DNA of 64,000 bases from Posidonia oceanica. Its lineage: Eukaryota; Streptophyta; Magnoliopsida; Alismatales; Posidoniaceae. The notes under the pieces were generated by a model. It did no database searches. It had not been told where the DNA came from and saw nothing but the letters and a program-made list of their open reading frames with translations. Numbering within the stretch: the stretch's first letter is position 1; the number at the start of each line of letters is the position of its first letter. Positions 1 through 8,076 of the stretch are shown here, in pieces. The DNA is taken from the NCBI GenBank assembly GCA_037176725.1, contig JAZBRS010000044.1, forward strand, positions 9,734,001-9,798,000, in the 5' to 3' direction. The position numbers and the translations under genes were made by a program.

Positions 1-353
1 CTGTGTTATTTGAGTTTTCATTATTTTCAATGTTAATGATTTGATTTTCTTGAATATTTTCTTCATTTTCAAGATCTTTAGTTTTAATAATATTTTCATC
101 AAAATTCACATGCATAGATTCTTCAATAGTTATGGTTCTTTTGTTGTAAATTCTATATGCTTTGCTTCTAGAGGAATATCCAAGAAATATTCCATCATCA
201 GATTTAGGATCAAATTTATCCAAATTGTCCTTTATCTTCAAAATAAAGCATTTACAACCAAAAACTTTGAAATAAGAAATATGTGGAAGTTTGCAAGACC
301 AAAGTTCAAAAGGAGTTTTATTCAGAATAGGTCTAAGTAAAACTCTATTTAAT
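1..353 (-). pseudogene. Copia pol fragment, downstream of integrase core
   Basis: Read on the minus strand this piece continues the copia polyprotein from the segment at 28736-29205. It carries residues typical of the stretch between integrase core and reverse transcriptase: a PILNKTPFELW block, ISYFKVFGCKCF, then a GIFLGYS motif and the EESMHVNFDE segment. The reading frame is open from 353 to the window edge. The reverse transcriptase and RNase H expected next would lie left of position 1. Tat-1 interrupts the frame at 353: joining across Tat-1 and its duplicated TTAAT restores the order seen in intact copia elements. SIRE-like affiliation is inferred from motif order only. Confidence 0.88.
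349..353. repeat. Target site duplication of Tat-1, left copy (TTAAT)
   Basis: TTAAT directly precedes the TGTTGACACC start of the Tat-1 5' LTR and recurs directly after the 3' LTR end at 28731-28735. Five bp is the usual duplication length for Ty3/gypsy integration. Confidence 0.95.
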
Positions 354-1029
354 TGTTGACACCCCATTTTGACAGGCTTGAATCAATTGGAATCTTCTAG
401 TGACTTCTAGATCCAAACCTAAGTCAAAACTACACAATCCTTTCCATCCTACCCTTCAAAACAAGCCTAAACTTAACCCAAGATTACACCCCTGTTCCTA
501 GCCCAAAACCTACCCAAAAATCATAGGAAAACTCACCATTCCCAACTTAGCAAACCTACCCAAACACTTAGAAATTTCCAACCCAAAACCACTCCCAAAA
601 ACCCTAGAAAGCCTAGGTAAAACTATCCTTTTTCTACACCGCAAAACCCTTCCAAAACTTTCTCAAAACTAAACCAAAACCCTAGGACTAACACTAGAGA
701 CCCTAAGCTACATACTTCCCAAATTTCACCCCTTTTCAATACCTCTAAACCCTCCATTTACCCAAATTATCCTTTTCTCTCTCTTGGATTATTCTTTTCT
801 CTCTCCTCTCTCTTTCCTGATTATCCTCCTTCTTTTCACCCCCTTCTCTCCCTTTTTCTTGCTTGCCTGTGGGCCCCCCTTGTGCTTCTATCTCTTCTCA
901 ATCTTATTCCTATTTTTATCTTATTTTTAGCATTTTCTTTGACCTTCAAAAAATTTATTTTCTTTCAACTCCTCTCTTTCCTATTTATTCCTCCATTTCT
1001 CCCTTTTCTTCTTCCTTTTAATTTCCTTT

Positions 1030-1800
1030 TCCTTTCTCTTACTAAATCCTTAAAAAACCCTAAAAACTTTCAAAAACACTAAAACAGAAGGAAAGCAAAC
1101 TAAAACCCTAAAATAAATAATTAAAAACTTAAGCAAACCATTAAAAAAACCAAAAACCTAACTAAATCTAGCTAAAATGGAAAATCAAGAATGCAACTTA
1201 AAAAATGCAAAACAAACCAAAAGAAAATGCTGTAAAATCAAGAAAAAAACCAAAATGTAATCAAAACAAGTAAGAGTAAAATCCTATTAAAAAACAACCA
1301 AGAAAACAAATCCTAAAAGAGAGAAAACACCTAAGAAATGCAAGGGCTAATAATTAAGAAGGAAAAACCTAACTTAACAACCCTCAAAAGAAAAATTGAA
1401 AACTTAATTAAAAAAATAAAAACAAACAATCAGAATTTAAAAACACTTAACTAAAAACTTAACAAGAAGACCTAACATAAAAAAAATATTAAAAGAAATT
1501 AACAAACAAAAACAAATTAAGAAAGACCTAACAAAAATCCCTAAAAGACTAAAATCAAAAATCTAAAACCCACCCCAATTAATCTAAAAACAAACTTTAA
1601 AAAACCCTAATTAACACCCTAAGTACTTAACAAGAAAAACATGATTAAAAAACAACTTAAAAGACTTAACAAACATTTAATCAAAATAAAAAACAAATCA
1701 AAAACAAAGAAAACCCTAAAAACCCTAATCAAAACTAAATCCCTTTAAACCCAATTAACTAATAAAAAACAATTATTAAAAAATTAATCAAAGTCCTAAC
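1030..1800 (+). other. A-rich U3 tract with AACCCTAA (telo-box-like) motifs
   Basis: About 770 bp of very A-rich, C-poor sequence with no ORF. AAACCCTA-type motifs recur here and just upstream (for example near 600-700, 1100, 1600 and 1710-1730). The same sequence is nearly unchanged at about 22990-23755 in the 3' LTR, and Tat-2 has a comparable tract at 29290-30230. Telo-boxes are known plant promoter elements; a role here is inference. Confidence 0.6.
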
Positions 1801-2048
1801 TTAAAACACAATCATTCTAATAACTCTTTCTATTTTTATTTTATTTTTATCAATTTTATTTCTTTCTTTTTTCTCTTCCTCTTCCCTTTCCTTCCTTTCT
1901 TCCTTTCTTTCTATTTTTTCTTTCTTTTCCTGCTGGGCCCAGTCCAGCCCATTCTCCCCGCCATCTCTCCCTCTTCCCTTCCTTCTTTTCTTTCTTTCTT
2001 TTTTTTCTTTCTCTCCGCACAGCCCGGCCCGCACAGCCTTCTTCCCTC

Positions 2049-2073
2049 CTTCTTCTTCTTCTTCTTCTTCTTC
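2049..2073 (+). repeat. (TTC)n microsatellite in Tat-1 5' LTR
   Basis: Eight uninterrupted TTC units. The matching stretch in the 3' LTR is at about 24002-24026. Confidence 0.9.
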
Positions 2074-2343
2074 CTCCACAGTTCCTCCTTCCTCCCGCCA
2101 GCAGTCTCCCTCCATCCTCTTTGAATTCAATTTTTCTTCTCCATCCCGATCACCATCAGCTCCAGTTCGCTCCTCCTCTCATGCGTCTCAGCGGATCTTC
2201 CGGTGGCATTAAATGCCAGTCTTCTCGCCGGCCGCTCCTCTCCCATCAGCAGCAGCTCCCGCCGGTGGCAATTCAAATCCATCGCGTTTCACTCCATCCC
2301 AGCTGCTTAAAAGACTCCAGCCTTCTCCTCCTCCCATGCCTTT

Positions 2344-3060
2344 TTGATCCCTGAGAGAGAGAGCAATCCAGAGCCTTGGGAGCCACCCAAATTCTCCCTC
2401 TCTTCCTTTGCAAAATCAGACCCTTTCCTCCTCCTTCATCCCACTGAAACCAGCACCTGTTCCAGACCTCAAACCACTCCCAATTCATCCCCCAAACTCC
2501 ACCAGAATCCCAGCATCACAGCCCTCCACTCCACTCTCCAATTCCACCCAGCATTCCCCCCCAAACACCCTGAAACCACAACAACAACCCAACACTACTT
2601 CTTCAAAATTTCCCGACACTGCAACCTACTAAACCTTCCCAAATTCCCCCACCGAACTCGCCTGAGCACCATCTTCAAAACCCACCTGAGCTTCAGCTCC
2701 AAGCTTCACCACGGACTAGACCTACCACCACAAACACCTACCCCCTTCTCAGCCAGAAAATCACCCGATAACTCAATCTTCATCCCCAGGCCTCCACCAG
2801 CCTTCCTGAGCTCCCGAACACACTCACCTACCCTCCAGCAAGTCGCCGGTACCCTCCCGTTGATCCAGAAGGCAGCAGACAGTCACCCCCATCTCCGGCC
2901 TTTTGTTGTGCACCCGAAACCTCGAATCTTCGCTCCGGTCATCGAAGCTTCGCTTCGAGCATCCAGGAAGCTCCGGAGTACATCACTGATCCGATGTCGA
3001 CCTTCCCGAGCAGTCGACGACGTCTGCACCAGCTGGACGAACTCCACCGGCGACCACTGA
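2344..3060 (+). other. Pro/Ser/Thr-rich open frame in LTR, doubtful coding
   Basis: A 238-codon open frame starting at a TTG rather than ATG. It is rich in Pro, Ser, Thr and His. The same frame is open at 24297-25013 in the 3' LTR. It stops at a TGA shortly before the proposed splice donor at 3100, and the Tat-2 LTR has a comparable frame ending at an equivalent TGA (51099-51101). C-rich sequence has few stop triplets by chance, there is no ATG, and I recognise no domain. I regard it as probably non-coding 5' exon sequence. Confidence 0.25.
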
Positions 3061-3589
3061 AGCACCGGACGTCGGGGGAGCACTCCAACCCACGGAAAGG
3101 TACCATTCTTCTCCTGTAGTTTAGTTTTTCTCTTCTTGTGCTTTTCCGCCTGTTAGAATAGTATTTCCTCCCCTCTTCCGCCGAGTCGTCGCCGCCATCG
3201 TCTCGTCTTCTCCGGCGAGCTCCGCGACTGGAATCGTCGCTCCGGCAGCAGAACTCACTTCCAGGGATCGCTTGAGCTCCGCACCGACCCCAGGAATTCT
3301 CCGGTGGCTTCAGAATGCCATGACGTCACGCCGATCGCCTGCTCGACGCTTCTTCCAGTCTGCAGACCTCCATCCAGCTCTCCGGTCACCTCCGAGCAGC
3401 GTCACAGCTCGCTGGACGTCGCCCGAGCTCCGTCTGCCTCCGGAGAGCATCGCCGACCGGTCAGCGCCTCACCAGCCTCCTCCCTCTGCAGTTCCCGACC
3501 ACTGGTAGCCATCTGCTACAGTGGTCGCCGCTGCTGCTTAACACTGTTCCTTTATTTTTCTTTACCATGCTATTTTGTTAACAAATTGC

Positions 3590-4500
3590 ATATCTGCCTT
3601 GTTTTTTTGCTTTATTGCATTCTGGTCCTGCCTCTGTTAAAATTCATTTAATTTCGCATTAAAATCTTATGATATTGCATGAAAAATTTAAAAAATTGAT
3701 TAATTGCATGTTAGTCCTTCTACAGTGTTTCTCTTCAGTGTTTTTTTAAAGTTCTGGTCCTCTAGTTCTTTATTATTACATGTTAGTCCTCCAGTCAATA
3801 ATCTGATTTTATGCTTGTATTTTACCTTGATAAATTGTATTTCTGGTCCTTGTTGTTTTTCTTATTTACAGTTTAGTCCTGTGATCTGTTAACTTAGGCA
3901 TTTATTTTCCATTTTTCCTTACTGCATTGCATCATTTCCCTCATATTTTCTGATTTTTGCATATAGGTCCCTCATTAATGCACAGCATACATTTAAATGC
4001 ATATTTCGCTTATAAAATTGCATTTTTGACCCTACATGATTTAAAAATTGCACATAGGTCCTCTGCATGCTTATAAAAATCATTTAAATGCATATTTTTC
4101 TTATAAAATTGCATGTTAGACCCTGCATGTTTCAAAATTGCATATAGGTCTTCTGTTTGCATTCCTAGACCATTAAGACCACTGTTTTGCTTACAAAATT
4201 GCATTTTAGACCCTATATATTTCAAAATTGCATGTCAATCTCCCATATGATTTCAAAACTTATCCCAATGCATGTTTACCTTGTAAAATTGCATTTTGAA
4301 CCCTGCACTTTGCAAAATTGCATTCAAACCCCCTAGTTTTCAAAAGCTTTGCATAAAAGCCTCAAACTTTTCAAAATCTTTGCATTTAGACCCCTACTTT
4401 TTCTAAAATTGCATATAAGTTCCCAAGTTTTCTGAAAAATCATCCCTAAGTCTTTTCTTGCATTTTGCATGCATTGCACTCATGCATTCTTGCATTTTGG
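3590..4500 (+). repeat. Degenerate GCAT-type tandem repeats in Tat-1 LTR
   Basis: Loose repeats of the form aaaaTTGCATnTtAGnCCcT recur at irregular spacing (roughly 60-75 bp), for example near 4020, 4045, 4110, 4140, 4200 and 4320. Copies lie at about 25540-26460 in the 3' LTR. Tat-2 has a related but different array (32585-32960). Confidence 0.7.
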
Positions 4501-5045
4501 CATTCCTGCACACACTTAGGCACATTTAACTCCCATTTGCTTGGGAGGACCCGTTGTGCACGCCCTTAGGACCTCCTGTACACCTAGATACATTCTTCTC
4601 CCCTGTTCTGGCCCCTCTGCCTTGAAGCTGGGATATCTTCAGATCCGACCGTTGGATCTTCTCAACCAAGCTACCTGGACGACCCCGGTGGAGCACTCTT
4701 CAGCATAGACCAAGTAGATCTTAGATCAGGCTTCAGATTTCCAAGGTAAGTCCTCCTGAACCCTTACACAGCATTCATTTGCACATCATGTGCATTCCAA
4801 GCGTTGTTTTTGCTTTCTGATTTCTCGAGCATGTAGAATAGGACTTCCACTTCTTATCTATCAACTCTGCTTCCTCTTTTCGCGTACTCCCAGTGCTTTG
4901 TGTTGTGTTTCCCCTGGATTCACCACCAATTGTAACTTTCTTCCCCCTTTTCCATGATCTGATCGCATCGCGAGCTTTTGGCAGCGTGCGAGACACATCG
5001 TAGGACATTTTGGTGGGAAACAGTCACAAAACAGAGGTAATCCTT
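4480..5045 (+). other. Tat-1-specific LTR segment with exon-like edges
   Basis: A more balanced-composition block between the GCAT repeats and the 30-bp array, without a counterpart in the Tat-2 LTR. It contains an AGATCC...GGATCT inverted repeat near 4640-4660. It ends in two good splice-donor matches, CAAG|GTAAGT at 4745 and AGAG|GTAATC near 5036. It could be acquired sequence or an alternative leader exon. No protein is recognisable. Confidence 0.4.
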
Positions 5046-5204
5046 CCACTTGCTTCCCTCCCCTTTTGTAGGTCTTCACACCTACATCGCGTGGTCTTTA
5101 AATGGCGCTCGTTCTCACACTTGCACTGTTTACCTCCCCTTTGCTTCTCCTGCTCTTTTTCTTAGCATTTGCATCTGCATGGTTTTATCGATGCTTTATT
5201 TCGC

Positions 5205-6050
5205 CTACTTTGGCACCATTTTGCGTGCCCACTCCGCTTTTGGCACCGTTTCGCGTGCCCTCTCTGTTTTTGGCACCGTTTTGCATGCCCACTTTGCTTT
5301 TGGCACCGTTTCGCGTGCCTGCTCTGTTTTTGGCACCGTTTTGCGTGCCCGCTTTGCTTTTGGCACCGTTTCACATGTCCGCTCTGTTTTTGGCACCGTT
5401 TTGCGTGCCCGCTTTGCTTCTGGCACCGTTTCGCGTGCTTGCTCTGTTTTTGGCACCGTTTTGCGTGCTCGCTTTGTTATTAGCACCGTTTCGCATGTCG
5501 GCTCTGTTTTTGGCACCGTTTCGCGTGTCGCTTTGCTTTCTGCACCGTTTCGCGTGCCGCTTTGCTTTCTGCACCGTTTTCGCGTGCCGCTTTGTTTTCT
5601 TGCACCATTTCGCATGTCGCTCTTGTCTTTTGCACCGTTTTGTGTGCCATTTTTCTTTTGGCACCGTTTTACGTGCCCGCTTCGTCTTTGGCACGATTTT
5701 GCATGCCCGTTCTTGTTTCTTGCACCGTTTTGCATGCCGCTTTGTTTTCTCACACCGTTTTGCGTGCTGGCTTTGCTTTCTTGCACCGTTTTGCGTGCCG
5801 TTCTTGTTTCTTGCACCGTTTTGCATGTTGGCTTTGCTTTCTTGCACCGTTTTGCATGCTGGCTTTGTTTTCTCGCACTGTTTTGCGTGCTGCTTTGTTT
5901 TCTACACCATTTTGCGTGTCATTCTTGTTTCTTGCACCGTTTTGCGTGCCGTTTTGTTTTCTCGCACCGTTTCGCGTGCCATGTTTTTTTCTTGCACCGT
6001 TTCGTGTGCCGCTCTCGTTTCATGCATTGTTTCACGTGTTTTACGTCGTT
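5205..6050 (+). repeat. 30-bp tandem array with GGCAC/GTGCC hairpin, Tat-1 5' LTR
   Basis: About 28 units of a 30-bp monomer built around GGCACCGTTTYGCGTGCC. Each good unit is an inverted repeat (GGCAC, 8-nt loop, GTGCC), for example 5242-5259. Later units drift to TTGCACCGTTTTGCGTGCT-like forms. Because the period is a multiple of three, long open frames of 350-366 codons appear in several frames and on both strands; these are artefacts. The 3' LTR copy is at about 27160-28035. Confidence 0.92.
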
Positions 6051-6120
6051 TTCTCTTGCGTGTCGCCTGCATTGCTTGGTTTTACCACCGTTTTGCTTTT
6101 CCGTCTGCATTTGCATATAG

Positions 6121-6440
6121 GGCAGTGATGCTTACTGCCTGGGGTTCTCACGAGCCAGGTTTCGACCGGTTCGGAACACAGACAGCGTTGCTGAGCACTT
6201 AGACTGCACGTTTACTTTCCTGCATTGCATCCCACCACTTAGAGCACACCTATGAGCATTCATTCAGGCATTCATTGGCATTTAGGCATTCAAACCTGCA
6301 TTTCCCTACGTATGTGAGCGTAAGCCTAGAAAGACCGATTCTCGGGCGTGTCGGGGGTGCCTAACACCTTCCCCACACGTAACAGGAGTCCTTGCCCAGT
6401 CTTTTGGCCTGCAATGACCATATTACCCTTATCCTAGGCA
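6121..6440 (+). promoter_or_regulatory. Conserved U5 block, Tat-1 5' LTR
   Basis: Nearly the same sequence occurs in all four LTRs of Tat-1 and Tat-2, although the upstream LTR parts differ greatly. It opens with the hairpin GGCAGT-GATGCTT-ACTGCC (6121-6139). It then carries an ACCGGT-centred segment, a GCGAGCGTAAGCCTAGAAAG-like stretch, and a second hairpin in GGGGGTGCCTAACACCTTCCCC (about 6353-6374). A role in RNA processing, packaging or translation is inference; the conservation is visible. Confidence 0.7.
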
Positions 6441-6571
6441 TGAGTCATATCATTTGCATTCATTTGCATTTGTTTTCTTTTGCATTGCTTTGCATTGCAT
6501 CTTTTGCTTGGTTTTGCGTGTTAACTCACGTGTTTCCCCCGATTTTCCTTGTCTCCCGATAATAGACACGG

Positions 6572-6582
6572 TGGCGACTCTG
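6572..6582 (+). promoter_or_regulatory. PBS-like motif inside the LTR (TGGCGACTCTG)
   Basis: TGGCGACTCTG lies 177 bp before the real PBS and is preceded by AGACACGG, so a CA dinucleotide sits 3 bp upstream, as at a true LTR end. It recurs in all other LTRs here (28555, 33788, 53278). It matches the first 11 bases of the Tat-2 PBS exactly. It may mark a former LTR boundary. Confidence 0.55.
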
Positions 6583-6748
6583 AATTGTCTTATCTTCTTC
6601 TTTTCTTATCTTTTCTCCTCTGTTTTAAGTGTTTTCGAGTTGAGCCCTCCTTCTCGGACTTAGCCACTTATAGTGAGCCTGATTCCGTTCGGTGCATGCA
6701 AGCTCCTGGCAGTGTGCTTGGACAATCTGAACACCGAGATTACTACAG

Positions 6749-6766
6749 TGGCGACTCCATTGGGGA
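6749..6766 (+). promoter_or_regulatory. Primer-binding site of Tat-1 (tRNA-Arg type)
   Basis: TGGCGACTCCATTGGGGA begins one base after the LTR end. It nearly complements the 3' end of plant tRNA-Arg(ACG), as I recall that tRNA. Tat/Ogre elements are reported to use tRNA-Arg. Confidence 0.85.
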
Positions 6767-8076
6767 TAGCAGACTCCGACTTTCGTTTTGGCTTTTTCAC
6801 CGCTTGGGATTTGCTTTCCTTGTCTGCCTTTGTGCTTCCTTTGCCTGTTTTGGTCGCTCTTTTGTGCAAACTCCTAGCGAGTCGCCTCGTGGCTACTCCG
6901 CTCAGGTTTTGCACCTCCTTGCCTTGGTTTGTGCTCTGTTTTGCTCTGCTTTGCCTCTGTTGCTTGTTTACTTGCCTATTTCCTTGCTTCTGCTCTTATT
7001 TGATTTACAGTTTGCCTGTCTTTATCTTTCTTCATCTTGCTTACTTATTATTGCTCTATTTTCTGCACAACGCATGTCTACATACTTGTTTGGCAATAAT
7101 ACATGCTTTTTGAATGATGAATGCTTTCTTTTACACATCTGCTATGTCACTACACACGCACATGCCCTGTATACATGCCTTTTGACATGATGAATGCTTT
7201 TTCTTCACTATTGTGCTCACAAACACTCGCACATGCCATGCACTTGCCTTTTGCTATGTTGTATGCTGTCTGCTTGCCATGTTTGACTGATTTTCTTCCC
7301 TTACGCACATGCCATGTCTAGGATAGTAGAGACTTGTTTGCTCTCCTCGTGGTTAACTAAAAATGGCAAGTAAAAAGAACTTCTAGGAGCAACTAGAGAC
7401 TTCAAACAATACTTCACCCCCATGGGTTAATAAAACGCGCAAGATAAAAAACTTTAAGCATTTGCGTAAGCATCATATAGGGCATGCATTCTTCTCATCT
7501 GAGTCTACCTACTAGTTTGCGAAGGATGGTCCCGACCTCTTGTTCCACTGCTTTTGGCGTGGGTCAAGTCAGTCGGTCTGTCCCCTCTTTGTCTAGGGGT
7601 CGTGTCAGTGTAGTGGAGTGTACTACCCACGCTTTGGCGGGGTCAGGGCCACCAACGCACCACCCTGTTATTTCCTTAGCTTTGGCTACGAGTTCAACAG
7701 GGAGCCTACTTTTTCTAACCTGAGTCGATGACCCGTACACCTGGGGATACCCGAAGTAGACCACCTACTAGGATACACTAGATAGGTGAGGGGGGCATAC
7801 TAGAAAGCATTCATATCATTCATGCCATCTAACTTAACTCATTTGCATCTGTCTTTTAGTTTCTAATCCCTGTTTGTCTCTGTTTGTGTCAGCAGTGATC
7901 GGTAAGCGAGTTCCCCTTGCTGGAGCTTGAGTACCGTCCCTTTCTGACACCCTTGTTGCGACCTTGTTCGCGACCATTCCCCTTCTGAGCTATCCGCCTT
8001 TGCGACGATAGCTCCTATTAGGAATCGCCGTTTGCATACCCGTCGCAGCCCTATTCTCACGCGCTCTAGGTCAGCA
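6767..8076 (+). other. Tat-1 untranslated leader between PBS and gag
   Basis: About 1.3 kb, T-rich at first. It shares blocks with the Tat-2 leader, including the GATAGTAGAGACT region, the CTGCGAAGGATGGTCC region and the stretch from 7860 to the gag start. Short frames here (for example 7484-7723) are not kept between the elements. Confidence 0.7.
7861..7910 (+). promoter_or_regulatory. Conserved splice acceptor and donor 6 nt apart, Tat-1 leader
   Basis: A pyrimidine-rich run ends in TTTGTGTCAGCAG (AG at 7894-7895). Six bases later GGTAAGCGAG forms a donor (GT at 7902-7903). Tat-2 keeps the arrangement at 35133-35142 with different inner bases. The gag ATG follows 174 bp later. Use as a 3' splice site of a leader intron is plausible; use of both would give a 6-nt microexon. 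Confidence 0.4.

Larger units (their letters stand above)
3100..6120 (+). other. Proposed leader intron inside Tat-1 5' LTR
   Basis: The upstream edge reads AAAG|GTACC and the downstream edge reads TTTGCATATAG|GGCAGTG. The body is T-rich and filled with repeats, as plant introns tolerate. Tat-2 has equivalent edges (31495 and 33342). Sequence conservation between the two elements resumes exactly at the acceptor AG. Other good donors lie inside (CAAG|GTAAGT at 4745-4746; AGAG|GTAATC at about 5036). Splicing is inferred from sequence only. Confidence 0.45.
354..6747 (+). repeat. 5' LTR of Tat-1
   Basis: It starts TGTTGACACCCC and ends TACTACA, one base before the PBS. It matches 22306-28730 almost throughout. 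Zones in order: LTR start (354-780); C/T-rich stretch (780-1030); A-rich tract with AACCCTAA motifs (1030-1800); C/T-rich stretch with a TTC microsatellite (1800-2130); C-rich exon-like zone (2130-3100); T-rich zone with GCAT-type and 30-bp repeats (3100-6120); conserved terminal zone (6121-6747). The promoter is not obvious; a TTAAAAG at about 2306 is a weak TATA-like candidate. Confidence 0.95.

Noticed and set aside
41..340. Plus-strand 99-codon frame at the left edge
   Set aside because: Antisense shadow of the copia polyprotein, which has clear homology on the minus strand.
1600..1740. Interstitial telomere repeat
   Set aside because: CCCTAA motifs are scattered singly in A-rich sequence and not in tandem.
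1801..2130. Minus-strand Glu/Arg/Lys-rich frame in LTR (also 23754-24083)
   Set aside because: Antisense of a C/T-rich microsatellite-containing stretch; composition explains it.
5050..6202. Overlapping open frames of about 350-366 codons (also 27003-28185 and minus-strand partners)
   Set aside because: They translate the 30-bp tandem array, whose period is a multiple of three, so several frames on both strands stay open. No protein family is recognisable.
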